The notes under the pieces are model-generated. The model saw nothing but the letters and a program-made list of their open reading frames with translations. It was not told where the DNA came from and did not search any database. Below, in pieces: positions 1-8,411 of a stretch of 64,000 bases of DNA. Location of the stretch: contig JAGDVP010000028.1 of the NCBI GenBank assembly GCA_023255735.1, positions 1-64,000 on the forward strand, read 5' to 3'. A program made the position numbers and the translations under genes. The DNA comes from Halothiobacillus sp. Its GTDB lineage: Bacteria > Pseudomonadota > Gammaproteobacteria > Halothiobacillales > Halothiobacillaceae. Position 1 is the stretch's first letter. Every line of letters starts with the position of its first letter.

Positions 1-14
1 CAGATCGACATGCA

Positions 15-39
15 GGCCGGCGCAGACCGGCCTTTTTTT
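15..39 (+). terminator. Rho-independent terminator of an upstream gene
   Basis: A six-base stem GGCCGG/CCGGCC (15-20 with 27-32) with a six-base loop is followed directly by seven T residues (33-39). It ends a plus-strand transcript whose gene lies outside the window, so the aldehyde dehydrogenase gene just downstream needs its own promoter or depends on read-through. Confidence 0.7.
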
Positions 40-54
40 CTCACGGAGATTCGC

Positions 55-1569
55 ATGACTGAAAACTTCAACCGCATCTGGCATCAACACGCCGCAGACC
101 TGATCCAGCGCGGCATCGATGGCCGCATGGTCATCGACGGTCGGCGCTGGAACGCGACAGACGGCAGCCTGTTCGATTGCATTTCTCCGATCGACGGCAA
201 GGTGATCGCCCGCGTGGCGCGTGGCAAGGCGTCCGACATCAACCGCGCGGTCGCCAGCGCCCGCTCCGCGTTTGCAGACCGCCGCTGGGCCGGGCAGCCG
301 CCGGCCGCGCGCAAGAAGGTGATGGTGGCCTTTGCCGAGCAACTGCGCGCCGCGCGCGACGAGCTGGCCCTGCTCGAAACCCTGGACATGGGCAAGCCCA
401 TCAAGAACAGCCTGTCCACCGATGTGCCGGCCGCCGCCCGCTGTCTGCAATGGTTCGGCGAAGCGGTGGACAAGATCTACGACGAAATCGCCCCGACCGC
501 CGACAGCGCGCTGGCGCTGATCACCCGCCAGCCCATCGGCGTGGTCGGCGCCATCGTGCCGTGGAACTACCCGATGCTCATGGCCGCGTGGAAGCTCGGC
601 CCCGCGCTGGCTGCGGGCAACAGCGTGGTGCTCAAGCCCAGCGAAAAGTCGCCGCTGACCGCGCTGCGCCTGGCCGAGCTGGCGCTGGAGGCCGGGCTGC
701 CCGAGGGCGTGTTCAACGTCGTGCCGGGCTATGGACACGAGGCCGGCGAGGCGCTGGCGCTGCACATGGATGTGGACGCGATCGGCTTCACCGGCTCCAC
801 CCGCACCGGGCGGCGCATGCTCGAATACGCCAGCCGCAGCAACTTGAAGCGCGTGTACAACGAGCTGGGCGGCAAGTCGGCCAATATCGTGTTCGCCGAC
901 TTCGACGACCTCGACCGCGCCGCCGCCACCGCCATCGGCAGCATGTTCTACAACCAGGGCGAGAGCTGCAACGCGCCGTCGCGCCTGCTGGTGCAGGACA
1001 GCATCGCCGATGCCTTCGTGGAAAAGCTCGCCGCACTCACGCCGCAGTATCACCCGGCCGATCCGCTCGATGCAGGCACCGTGCTGGGCGCGCTGGTGGA
1101 CGAAACCCAGACGCAGACCGTGCTCGGCTACATCCAGGCCGGGGTGGACGAGGGCGCGCGCTGCGTGACCGGGGGCTGCCGCGCGCTGCAGGAGACCGGC
1201 GGGCAATATGTCGCGCCCACGGTGTTCGATGGCGTGAAAAACAGCATGAAAATCGCGCAGGAAGAAATCTTCGGCCCGGTGCTCGCGGTCATCCGCTTCA
1301 AGACCGAGGCCGAGGCTGTGGCCATTGCCAACGACAGCGCCTATGGCCTGCACGCCGGGGTGTGGTCGCGCAATCTCGACCGTGCGGTGCGCGTGTCGCG
1401 CGCGCTGCAGGCGGGCACGGTGCACGTCAATCAGTACGACGAAGACGACATCACCGTGCCCTTCGGTGGGGTGAAGCAGTCGGGCAACGGCCGCGACAAA
1501 TCGCTACATGCCTTCGACAAATACACCGAACTCAAGACCACCTGGATGCGCATCGACGGCGCGAACTGA
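55..1569 (+). CDS. puuC: Aldehyde dehydrogenase, PuuC-like
   Basis: NAD(P)-dependent aldehyde dehydrogenase of 504 residues, probably oxidising gamma-glutamyl-gamma-aminobutyraldehyde or a similar aminoaldehyde in the cytoplasm during putrescine/GABA breakdown. The catalytic pair is visible: Glu270 in ELGGKS and the nucleophile Cys305 in NQGESCNAPSR. The C-terminal stretch with VPFGGVKQSGNGRDKSLHA is typical of the PuuC group. I chose the ATG at 55 because ACGGAG lies just upstream; the in-frame ATG at 10 falls within the upstream terminator. gabT follows about 100 bases later on the same strand, which supports a shared catabolic role. Codon use is extremely G/C-ending. The family is secure; the exact aldehyde is inferred from similarity and the neighbour. 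Confidence 0.9.
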   Translation: MTENFNRIWHQHAADLIQRGIDGRMVIDGRRWNATDGSLFDCISPIDGKVIARVARGKASDINRAVASARSAFADRRWAGQPPAARKKVMVAFAEQLRAARDELALLETLDMGKPIKNSLSTDVPAAARCLQWFGEAVDKIYDEIAPTADSALALITRQPIGVVGAIVPWNYPMLMAAWKLGPALAAGNSVVLKPSEKSPLTALRLAELALEAGLPEGVFNVVPGYGHEAGEALALHMDVDAIGFTGSTRTGRRMLEYASRSNLKRVYNELGGKSANIVFADFDDLDRAAATAIGSMFYNQGESCNAPSRLLVQDSIADAFVEKLAALTPQYHPADPLDAGTVLGALVDETQTQTVLGYIQAGVDEGARCVTGGCRALQETGGQYVAPTVFDGVKNSMKIAQEEIFGPVLAVIRFKTEAEAVAIANDSAYGLHAGVWSRNLDRAVRVSRALQAGTVHVNQYDEDDITVPFGGVKQSGNGRDKSLHAFDKYTELKTTWMRIDGAN

Positions 1570-1583
1570 ACCCTCCACACCCC

Positions 1584-1640
1584 GGCCCTCCCCACTCTTG
1601 GGGGGAGGCACCAAACACTGCCCCACCGCGTGGGGGAGGC
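1584..1640. repeat. Double hairpin repeat between puuC and gabT
   Basis: Two adjacent GC-rich hairpins fill the intergenic space: CCTCCCC (1587-1593) with GGGGAGG (1602-1608), and CCCCAC (1621-1626) with GTGGGG (1630-1635). No T run follows, so it is not a clean terminator. The sequence resembles the dispersed CCCTCCCC/GGGGAGGG intergenic repeats common in high-GC beta- and gammaproteobacteria. It could stabilise or attenuate the puuC-gabT message. Only one copy is present in this window. Confidence 0.5.
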
Positions 1641-1668
1641 CGGGAGGAGAAACTTTTGGAGCATCACC

Positions 1669-2961
1669 ATGAACCACTCACTCAACGAACAACTCCAGGC
1701 CCGCCGCGCCGCCGCCACCCCGCGGGGCGTGGGCGTGATGGCCAGTTTCTACGCCGATCGCGCCGAGGGCGCCGAACTCTGGGATGTCGAAGGCCAGCGC
1801 TATATCGACTTTGCCGGTGGCATTGCGGTGCTCAACGTCGGCCACCGCCATCCCAAAATCGTCGCCGCGCTGCAGGCGCAATTGCAGCGCTTCACCCACA
1901 CCTGCTATCAGGTCGTGCCGTATGAAAGCTATATCGCGCTCGCCGAAAAGCTCAATGCGCTGACGCCGGGCAGCCATGCCAAGAAAACCGCGCTGTTTTC
2001 CACCGGCGCCGAGGCGGTGGAGAACGCCATCAAGATTGCCCGCGCCTACACCGGGCGTCCGGGGGTGATCGCCTTCGGCGGCGCGTTTCACGGCCGCAGC
2101 CTGTTTGCCGTGTCCCTCACCGGCAAGGTGCAGCCGTACAAGGCGGGGTTCGGCCCCTTCCCGCCCGAGATCTACCACGCCCCGTTCCCCTGTCATTGCG
2201 CCAGCCTCGACGAAACCAGGAAGGCCGTGGACCGGCTGTTCAAGGCCGACATCGAGCCGTCGCGCGTGGCCGCGATCATTTTCGAGCCGATCCAGGGCGA
2301 GGGCGGGTTCAACGTGATTCAGGCCGAGGCGGTGAAGTGGCTGCGCGCACTGTGCGACCAGCATGGCATCGTGCTCATCGCCGACGAGGTGCAGACCGGC
2401 TTTGGCCGCACCGGCAAGCTGTTCGCAATGGAGCATTTCTACGCGCAGACCGGTGTGCTGCCCGATCTGATGACCATCGCCAAGTCGCTGGCCGCGGGCA
2501 TGCCGCTGTCGGCCGTGACTGGCCGCGCCGAGATCATGGACGCGCCCGCGCCCGGCGGGCTGGGCGGCACGTATGCGGGCAACCCGATGGCTGTGGCTGC
2601 GGCGCTTGCCGTGATCGACGTGATGCACGATGAGCAGCTCCCGGCACGCGGCCAGAAGCTGGGCGACGCGCTCAAGGCGCGGCTCACCGCCCTGCGTGCG
2701 CAGGTGCCGCAGATCAGCGATGTGCGCGGCCTGGGCGCGATGGTCGCGGTGCAGTTCAACGACCCGGCCACGGGCCAGCCTGACGCGGCGTTCACCAAGG
2801 CCGTGCAGGCCGAGGCGCTCAAGCGCCATCTCATCCTGCTGACCTGCGGCGTGGACTACAACGTGATCCGCTTTCTGTTCCCGCTGACCATCGCCGATGC
2901 GCTGTTCGCAGAGGGTCTGGACATCTTGGAGGCCGCGCTGCTGCAAGCGGCCGCGGCCTGA
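1669..2961 (+). CDS. gabT: 4-aminobutyrate aminotransferase
   Basis: Class III pyridoxal-phosphate aminotransferase of 430 residues that moves the amino group of GABA (or 5-aminovalerate) to 2-oxoglutarate, giving succinate semialdehyde and glutamate in the cytoplasm. Visible signs are the cofactor-site residues STGAEAVENAIK, the EPIQGEGGF block, DEVQTGFGRTGK, and the Schiff-base lysine Lys272 in TIAKSLAAGMP. The ATG at 1669 was chosen because GGAG lies seven bases upstream; a longer reading would start inside the intergenic hairpins. The preceding gene is a PuuC-like aldehyde dehydrogenase, so the pair can carry putrescine-derived aminoaldehyde to succinate semialdehyde. No gabD is present. 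PuuE is an alternative name for the same activity. Confidence 0.92.
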   Translation: MNHSLNEQLQARRAAATPRGVGVMASFYADRAEGAELWDVEGQRYIDFAGGIAVLNVGHRHPKIVAALQAQLQRFTHTCYQVVPYESYIALAEKLNALTPGSHAKKTALFSTGAEAVENAIKIARAYTGRPGVIAFGGAFHGRSLFAVSLTGKVQPYKAGFGPFPPEIYHAPFPCHCASLDETRKAVDRLFKADIEPSRVAAIIFEPIQGEGGFNVIQAEAVKWLRALCDQHGIVLIADEVQTGFGRTGKLFAMEHFYAQTGVLPDLMTIAKSLAAGMPLSAVTGRAEIMDAPAPGGLGGTYAGNPMAVAAALAVIDVMHDEQLPARGQKLGDALKARLTALRAQVPQISDVRGLGAMVAVQFNDPATGQPDAAFTKAVQAEALKRHLILLTCGVDYNVIRFLFPLTIADALFAEGLDILEAALLQAAAA

Positions 2962-2973
2962 GCGCGGCGTCTT

Positions 2974-3828
2974 TCAGTGAGGCCCGCCGCGACGGATGCG
3001 GTTGCGCCGCGTCATGGGCTTGCACGGCTCGCAATCCTCTTTGCGCGGCTTGCGGCCGTAGCGTCCGGCGTAGCGGTCGAACACGGCGCGCGGCACGATG
3101 TGCAGAAACTTGCTCAGCACCGCCATCTGCCAGGGAATGGTGGCGTAGGCGCGGCCCGAGTCGATCGCACGCAGCGCACGGTCGGCAAACACCGCCGGGG
3201 TGATGAGAAAGGGCATGCGAAAGCGGTTGCCTGCGGTCATCGGGGTCTCGATATAGCCGGGGCTGATGGTGACCACCTTCACGCCGCTGGGACGCAGTTC
3301 CACCCGCAGGCTCTCGAGCGAGCGGATCAGCGCGGCCTTGCTGGCGCAGTAAGCCGCATGACAGGGCAGGCCGCGCACCCCGGCCACGCTGGCAATCCCC
3401 ACCAGCGCGCCGCTGCCGCGCGCGCGCATCGGCGCAATGAACGGGGCCAGGGTGGCCAGCGCAGCCGCCCAGTTGATGTCCATGATGTCGAGGGCCACAT
3501 CGAGGTCGTCGGCCTGCGACAGATCGACGCCGTGGCTGATGCCGGCGTTGGCAATGACCACCTGCGGGCAACCCCATTCACGCAGCAGGGTGTCGGCCTC
3601 GGTGCGCAGGCGATCGGTGTCGCGCACGTCGAGCGCGATCAGCCGCAGCCGGGCGGTGTCGTCCGGTGCCAGGGCGCAGTCGCGTGCGACCTGCTGCAGC
3701 AGCTCGGCGCGGCGGGCGATCAGCACCAGCCGCCAGCCGCGCGCGGCATAGGCCGCAGCCAGCGCAGCGCCAATGCCGCTGGAGGCGCCGGTGATCAGCA
3801 CGATGGGCGCGCTGGCTGTGTCTGTCAT
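2974..3828 (-). CDS. Short-chain dehydrogenase/reductase
   Basis: Classical SDR of 284 residues, a cytoplasmic NAD(P)-dependent oxidoreductase of unknown substrate. The Rossmann motif TGASSGIG starts at residue 13, NAG is at 93-95, and the catalytic set Ser147, Tyr160 and Lys164 (YCASK) is complete. The C-terminus is a basic tail rich in Arg and Lys with two Cys residues (EPCKP). Its ATG overlaps the stop codon of lptC by an ATGA junction, so it is probably translated from the same message as the LPS genes. In most proteobacteria lptA follows lptC at this point; here the SDR stands in that place. A role in lipid or envelope metabolism is a guess from context only. Confidence 0.85.
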   Translation of the reverse strand: MTDTASAPIVLITGASSGIGAALAAAYAARGWRLVLIARRAELLQQVARDCALAPDDTARLRLIALDVRDTDRLRTEADTLLREWGCPQVVIANAGISHGVDLSQADDLDVALDIMDINWAAALATLAPFIAPMRARGSGALVGIASVAGVRGLPCHAAYCASKAALIRSLESLRVELRPSGVKVVTISPGYIETPMTAGNRFRMPFLITPAVFADRALRAIDSGRAYATIPWQMAVLSKFLHIVPRAVFDRYAGRYGRKPRKEDCEPCKPMTRRNRIRRGGPH

Positions 3829-4445
3829 GGCTTGCCTGCGGGTGTGGGGCTGGCGGGAACGATGACCGCTTTCACCCGGCCCTGCAAGGTCGCGGTGCCG
3901 TCAACGCCGTTGAAGTCGAGGCTGTTGCCGGAAAACTGCGTCTGCCCCTGCTGCACCACGGTGGGACGGTTGGACTGCACGATCTGCTGATTGGGGAAGA
4001 TGTTGAGAAAGTCGCTGCGCACGACCACGGGCGGCTGGTTTGCCGTACCGCTGCGCTCCACCACGGCGTTGCCCAGCAGTTGCACATTGCTGCCGTCCTT
4101 GTTGGACAGGCCGCGCAGCGCGGTGGCCGTGGTGACCAGGCCTTGCGGGTTGACCGCGCGCAGCTGGGGCGCGGTGATGTCGAAGGTGTCGGTGGCTGGC
4201 AGATGCACCATCTGCGTGCCGCGCAGCACGGCGCTGAGCTGGCCTTGGGCGTTGTAGGTCGCGGCGGAAAAGTCGCGCAGCAAATAGTCGGGCAACGTGG
4301 ATTGCGCCGGACTGAGCCTGGGGTGCTGCTCGGCCTGCATGACCACCTGCGCCACCCACCAGCTGAATGCGGCGGCGATGGCCAGCAGCAGCACAGGCGT
4401 CCAGGCGCTCAGCCGAAGCCAGAATTGACGCAGATTCAGTCGCAT
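3825..4445 (-). CDS. lptC: LPS export protein LptC
   Basis: Inner-membrane bitopic protein of about 206 residues that links LptB2FG to LptA in the LPS transport bridge. After a short basic N-terminus there is one transmembrane helix (residues about 13-34, ending in a WWVAQ segment), then a periplasmic domain with the repeating beta-strand pattern of the LptC/OstA fold (YLLRDFSAATYNAQGQ, VVVRSDFLNIFPNQQI). I chose the ATG at 4445, which begins MRLNLRQFW; the reading frame is open further upstream but would overlap kdsC and place an Arg-rich stretch before the helix. kdsC ends 13 bases upstream. lptA and lptB are not in the window. Confidence 0.85.
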   Translation of the reverse strand: MRLNLRQFWLRLSAWTPVLLLAIAAAFSWWVAQVVMQAEQHPRLSPAQSTLPDYLLRDFSAATYNAQGQLSAVLRGTQMVHLPATDTFDITAPQLRAVNPQGLVTTATALRGLSNKDGSNVQLLGNAVVERSGTANQPPVVVRSDFLNIFPNQQIVQSNRPTVVQQGQTQFSGNSLDFNGVDGTATLQGRVKAVIVPASPTPAGKP

Positions 4446-4458
4446 GGCCGGGTGCGCC

Positions 4459-5118
4459 TCAGCGGGCGCTGGGTTTGACCGCGCCGGGCTCGGCCAGGGT
4501 GCCACTGACCGGGTTCGACGGCGCCGGGGACGCCGATGCGCCACTCCTGGGCGGGGTATGCGGCTTGCCGTCGAGCGCGTCCTGCAGCAGGGCGGCGTAG
4601 ACGCCGCGCGCGGTCAGCAGCAGATCGCAGACCTCGCGCACCGCGCCCAGGCCGGCGGGGGCGCGGGTGACATGGCGTACCCGGGCGAGGACCTCGGCAT
4701 GGCTGCTCGGCGGCGCGGCGCTGAACGCGGCGCGATGGATCAGCGCCAGATCGGGCCAGTCGTCGCCGATGACGGCCACCTGCGACCAGCGCAGCTGCAG
4801 GCGGTCGAGCAGGGCTTGCGCTGCGGGCAGCTTGGCGCCGCTGCCCAGGATGCTGTGCTGCAGACCCAGCTCGGCGATGCGCGCGCGCAACGCGGGGCTG
4901 TCGCGGCCGGAGACGATGACGGGTTCGACCCCCGCGCTCATCAGCAGCTTCAGGCCGTGGCCGTCGAGGGTGGAAAAACGCTTGAGTTCCTCCCCCTGCG
5001 CGCCGTAGAGCAGGTCACCAGGAGTGAGCACGCCGTCCACGTCGAGCAGCAGCAGGCGCACGTCGAGCGCAGCAAGCACCAGCGCGGGGTCAAAGGCGAG
5101 GCGGGGCGTGGCGTCCAT
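4459..5118 (-). CDS. kdsC: 3-deoxy-D-manno-octulosonate 8-phosphate phosphatase
   Basis: HAD-family phosphatase (219 residues) that removes phosphate from KDO-8-phosphate in the cytoplasm, the third step of KDO synthesis for lipid A core. The nucleophile motif is DVDGVLT with Asp26 and Asp28; then IVSGRDS (motif II), the Lys of GAKLPAAQ, and IGDDWPDL (motif IV). It sits directly between kdsD and lptC, a conserved LPS order. The last 45 or so residues form a Pro/Ser/Ala-rich tail beyond the usual end of the family; this tail is not needed for the fold and its role is unknown. Confidence 0.9.
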   Translation of the reverse strand: MDATPRLAFDPALVLAALDVRLLLLDVDGVLTPGDLLYGAQGEELKRFSTLDGHGLKLLMSAGVEPVIVSGRDSPALRARIAELGLQHSILGSGAKLPAAQALLDRLQLRWSQVAVIGDDWPDLALIHRAAFSAAPPSSHAEVLARVRHVTRAPAGLGAVREVCDLLLTARGVYAALLQDALDGKPHTPPRSGASASPAPSNPVSGTLAEPGAVKPSAR

Positions 5119-5136
5119 GGCGGCAGAGTTCCTGTG

Positions 5137-6135
5137 TCAGATGACCTTGGCGGCAAACAGGTCGTGCGTGTTCAGCGCGCCGACGGGCCTGCCCTGCGGA
5201 TCGACAACCAGCAGTTGATTGATGCGGAATTGCTCCATGAGTTGCACCGCTTCGACCGCCAGCGCATCCGGGCCGATGGTGCGCGGTTGCGGATGCATGG
5301 CCTGCTGCGCCTGCAGGGTGTTGAGGTTGGCGCCCTTTTCGATCAACCGGCGCAGGTCGCCGTCGGTGATGATGCCCTGCAGCACGCTCTGTGCATCGAC
5401 CACCGCAGTCATGCCCAGGCCCTTGCGCGTGATTTCCATCAGCGCCGCGGTGAACGGCGCGTCGCCCGGCACACTGGGCACGGCTTCGCCGCTGCGCATC
5501 ACGTCGCGCACATGGGTGAGCAGCTTGCGCCCCAGGCTGCCGCCGGGATGGGTGCGGGCGAAGTCTTCCGGGCCGAAGCCGCGGGCATCGAGCAGCGCCA
5601 CCGCCAGCGCGTCGCCCAGCGCGAGCTGCGCCGTGGTGCTGGCCGTGGGCGCGAGGTTGAGCGGGCAGGCTTCTTGTTCCACCGCGCAGTCCAGCAGGAT
5701 GTCGGCGTGCCGCGCCAGCGTGGAGTCGGTACGGCCGGTCATGCTGATGAGTGTGGCCCCCAGGCGCTTGACCTGCGGCACGATGCGAGTGAGCTCCTCG
5801 GTCTCGCCAGAGTTGGACAGGGCGAGGAACACATCGTCCTTGGTCACCATGCCGAGGTCGCCGTGGCTGGCCTCGGCGGGATGCACAAAGTACGCCGGGG
5901 TGCCGGTGGAGGCCAGGGTGGCAGCGATCTTGCGCCCGACATGGCCCGATTTGCCCATGCCCGACACCACGACGCGCCCGGTGCTTTGCAGCATGCACTG
6001 CACCGCCTGCGCAAACGCTGCGGCGAGTGGCGGTGCAAGCAATCGCTCGCGCAACGCCAGCAGGGCGCGGGCTTCGATGTCGAGGGTGTCGCGCGCGAGC
6101 TGCGTGGCCCGGTCAGACGAGAATGGAATGTGCAT
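5137..6135 (-). CDS. kdsD: Arabinose-5-phosphate isomerase
   Basis: Cytoplasmic isomerase of 332 residues that converts ribulose 5-phosphate to arabinose 5-phosphate, the first step of KDO synthesis. An N-terminal SIS sugar-isomerase domain (residues about 40-180, with SGMGKSGHVGRKI and ALSNSGETEE) is followed by two CBS domains (about 208-330). The length matches the KdsD family. It begins the kdsD-kdsC-lptC-SDR run on the minus strand, 18 bases upstream of kdsC. The response regulator gene ends 41 bases before it on the same strand, separated by a weak hairpin. Confidence 0.92.
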   Translation of the reverse strand: MHIPFSSDRATQLARDTLDIEARALLALRERLLAPPLAAAFAQAVQCMLQSTGRVVVSGMGKSGHVGRKIAATLASTGTPAYFVHPAEASHGDLGMVTKDDVFLALSNSGETEELTRIVPQVKRLGATLISMTGRTDSTLARHADILLDCAVEQEACPLNLAPTASTTAQLALGDALAVALLDARGFGPEDFARTHPGGSLGRKLLTHVRDVMRSGEAVPSVPGDAPFTAALMEITRKGLGMTAVVDAQSVLQGIITDGDLRRLIEKGANLNTLQAQQAMHPQPRTIGPDALAVEAVQLMEQFRINQLLVVDPQGRPVGALNTHDLFAAKVI

Positions 6136-6146
6136 TGCGGCAGTAT

Positions 6147-6176
6147 AAAAACCGCCGCGGCTGCGCGTGCGCCGCG
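6147..6176 (-). terminator. Possible weak terminator after the response regulator
   Basis: Read on the minus strand, CGCGGC (6176-6171) pairs with GCCGCG (6161-6156) across a nine-base loop, and a run of five T (6151-6147) follows after four GC bases. The distance between stem and T run makes it weak, so read-through into kdsD is likely. Confidence 0.35.
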
Positions 6177-6812
6177 TCAGCGCACGATGCCCTGATGCAT
6201 GGCGTAGCGCACCAGATCGGCGTCGTTGTCGAGGGCGAGTTTGTGCATCAGGCGGGTCTTGTGCGTGCTCACGGTCTTGCAGCTGATGTGCAGTTCTTCC
6301 GCCACCTGATTGACCGACTTGCCCTCCACCAGCCGCATGAACACCTGCATTTCCCGGTCGGAGAGGCGGGCGTGCGGCTCCTCTGCCGCGTCACCCTCGT
6401 TCATGTAATTGGCCAGTTGCTCGGCCACGCCGGGAGTGAGGTAGCGCCCGCCCTGCACCACCTTGTGAATCGCCTCGACCAGCACGTCCGGGCTGCAGCC
6501 CTTGGTGAGATAGCCCGCCGCGCCGCCGCGCAGCGCGCGCAGGGCAAATTGCTGTTCCGGGTGCATGCTCAGAATCAGCACGGGCAATTCTGGATGCACG
6601 AGCTTGATGCGCTTGAGCAGATCGAGGCCGTTGCCTTCGGGCATGGACAGGTCGAGCAGCACCACGTTCCAGACCTGTTCGCGGATGGATTGCATGGCCC
6701 GGGCGATGTCGCCGCACCAGACCGCCTCCATGCCATTGGAGCCGAGAAAACGCGCCAGGCTCTCGCCCAGCAGCGCGTGGTCGTCAATGATGAGCACGCG
6801 CAGATCATCCAT
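6177..6812 (-). CDS. NarL/FixJ-family response regulator
   Basis: Two-component response regulator of 211 residues. The receiver domain (about 1-120) carries the acidic pair Asp10/Asp11 and phosphoacceptor Asp54 in LLDLSMPEG; the C-terminal LuxR-type helix-turn-helix (about 145-211) contains VNQVAEELHISCKTVSTHKTR. I chose the ATG at 6812 (MDDLRVLIIDD); it overlaps the end of the sensor kinase gene by eight bases, so the pair is co-translated. The target genes are not evident. The divergent neighbour past the kinase is the barrel lipoprotein at 8,412. Confidence 0.92.
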   Translation of the reverse strand: MDDLRVLIIDDHALLGESLARFLGSNGMEAVWCGDIARAMQSIREQVWNVVLLDLSMPEGNGLDLLKRIKLVHPELPVLILSMHPEQQFALRALRGGAAGYLTKGCSPDVLVEAIHKVVQGGRYLTPGVAEQLANYMNEGDAAEEPHARLSDREMQVFMRLVEGKSVNQVAEELHISCKTVSTHKTRLMHKLALDNDADLVRYAMHQGIVR

Positions 6813-7956
6813 GCTGCACCGCCTCGGTGATGGGCATGCACACCCGCACCCGTACCCCGCCATGAGGCGACGTGTCGAGCTGGAAGTCGCCGCCAAAGAC
6901 CGCCGCCCGCTCGCGCATGCCGCGCAGCCCCAGGTGGGGGCGGCTGGCAGGCTGCGTCTGCCGGGTGTAACCGATGCCGTCGTCCTCCACCGAAATGCAG
7001 ATCAGCCCTCCCTTGGCATCGACGCAGCGCACCCAGGCTTGGCGCGCGTGGGCATGCCGCACCACATTGGTCAGGCCCTCCTGGGCAATGCGAAACAACT
7101 CGGTCGCAATCAGTTCGCCGACCTCGCCCTGGTAGTTGAGTTCGGTATGGACGCGAATGCCATAGCGCTTGGCGTATTGCTCGGCCATCCAGCGCAGGCC
7201 CGCCTTGAGGCCCAGGTCGAGCACGCTGGGCCGCAACTCGGCAGCCACCCGCCGCCCGGCCTCGGCGGCGGCGTGGATGAGCTTGTCGATATTGGCAAAC
7301 AACTCGGGCGCCTGGCTCGCGCCGAATTGCCTGCGCAGCAAGGCCACATCCATTTGCAGCGCCGTGAGCACCTGCCCCAGATCGTCATGCAGATCACGCG
7401 CCATGCGGGCGCGCTCGGCCTCGCGCACCGATTCGAGGTGAGAGGCGATCTGCCGCAGATCGGTGGACAGGTTGCGCAATTGAGATTCGCGCAGATGCGT
7501 CTGGGTGACATTGAGCATGACACCGGTCGATTCCGTCGTCAGGGCGTCGACCGTGCGGGAGCGCGCGCGCACATTCACCCACTTCAAGCCATGCGGCGTT
7601 TGCAGGCGTCCTTCCCAGTTCCACGACCCCGCCGCAGCACTGGCCTGCAGGCTGGCATGAAACGTTGCGAGGTCCTGCGCATCGATCATGGCAAGGAATC
7701 GTTGCGCCGAGCACAGCAGATCGTCTGCCCGCAGGCCGCAGACCGCCAGGCAACTGGCGCTGGCAAAGTCAAAACGCAGCAGCGTGCCGTCGTGGCGCAC
7801 GCGGAAGACGAAGCCCGGGAGTTGATCGATCAGCTCATGCAGATCGACTGCCGGGTCAGACGCGCACGCGTCCTGCGGGCGAACCAACGGCACGCTAGCG
7901 GAGGTTGCTGCCGCAGCGCAGCGTTCCGGGGGAGCAGCAGACAAGGCAACCTCCAT
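6805..7956 (-). CDS. Soluble PAS-domain sensor histidine kinase
   Basis: Histidine kinase of the NarX/DegS-like HisKA_3 type, 383 residues, partner of the response regulator that overlaps its 3' end. A PAS-like region spans about residues 40-155, followed by the dimerisation helix with phosphoacceptor His190 in ARDLHDDLGQ, and an ATPase domain with FRIAQEGLTNVVRHA, EDDGIGY and GLRGMRERA. There is no transmembrane helix or signal peptide, so it senses an internal signal. The first 35 residues are low-complexity. It is the last gene with the strongly G/C-ending codon use of the left part. Confidence 0.9.
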   Translation of the reverse strand: MEVALSAAPPERCAAAATSASVPLVRPQDACASDPAVDLHELIDQLPGFVFRVRHDGTLLRFDFASASCLAVCGLRADDLLCSAQRFLAMIDAQDLATFHASLQASAAAGSWNWEGRLQTPHGLKWVNVRARSRTVDALTTESTGVMLNVTQTHLRESQLRNLSTDLRQIASHLESVREAERARMARDLHDDLGQVLTALQMDVALLRRQFGASQAPELFANIDKLIHAAAEAGRRVAAELRPSVLDLGLKAGLRWMAEQYAKRYGIRVHTELNYQGEVGELIATELFRIAQEGLTNVVRHAHARQAWVRCVDAKGGLICISVEDDGIGYTRQTQPASRPHLGLRGMRERAAVFGGDFQLDTSPHGGVRVRVCMPITEAVQHG

Positions 7957-8411
7957 GAGCAGGGAAACCCCTTAATGGTCGCATCACAAGAACTGCATGA
8001 CAAAATGACAACAAAATGCGCAATAAAACGCTATTGCCTGTGAGTTCAACACGTTTTTTGTCAACGTGCAAAAGCGGTCAGAAAATTCTGACAGAGAAAC
8101 CAGCAATTTCCGACGCGGCAACTCAGCGGGCGCTGATCGACTTGTTGTCGGGAAGAGTCCACAATTCACCACCTTAAATCGGCATTATTGGCAGCGGCGA
8201 CGGCTGCGACCGGGCTCAATGGATTGGAGCTCTGGTTTCTTGGGCGCGCATTTCCAGACCTTGTCGATCACTTGTAACAAAAAGTCCATTTGTTATCGAT
8301 ATGTTGTGGCGTTTCAGGGCACTTGCCCATGAAATTCGCCGAATTTTGATGGTGTGCTTCAGTGTGAACCAAAAGCGTCCGCTGGTGGAGCGCCCAAATC
8401 AGGGAGTTGTC
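7957..8411. other. Divergent intergenic region with three inverted repeats
   Basis: Gene-free region between the sensor kinase and the barrel lipoprotein, which diverge. It contains three perfect short inverted repeats within 75 bases: GCAATA/TATTGC (8020-8037), CACGTT/AACGTG (8050-8068) and GTCAGAA/TTCTGAC (8077-8092). These may be operators or promoter elements. TTGACA can be read on the minus strand at 8064-8059, but no clear -10 follows. Base composition changes from very GC-rich to mixed across this stretch. I see no gene in it. Confidence 0.5.

Noticed and set aside
177-1925. A long plus-strand frame across puuC and the start of gabT
   Set aside because: It crosses two real genes in another frame and the intergenic hairpins; its Arg/Gly-rich peptide has no recognisable domain.
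1678-2946. A 422-codon open frame on the minus strand opposite gabT
   Set aside because: It is a mirror frame of a clear PLP enzyme in very GC-rich DNA, where stop codons are rare; the peptide is low-complexity Arg/Gly/His-rich and resembles no family.
2977-3990. A 337-codon plus-strand frame opposite the SDR
   Set aside because: The SDR has complete catalytic motifs on the other strand; this frame has only Gly/Arg/Ala-rich filler.
4444-6195. A 583-codon open frame on the plus strand opposite lptC, kdsC and kdsD
   Set aside because: It runs antisense through three well-supported genes and has shadow-frame composition (Arg, Ala, Gly, His rich).
8001-8020. Pho-box-like repeats ATGACA near the sensor kinase start
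   Set aside because: The two copies are spaced eight bases apart instead of eleven.
6565-8043. A 492-codon plus-strand frame opposite the two-component genes
   Set aside because: It is antisense to both conserved genes, and the predicted peptide shows no domain.
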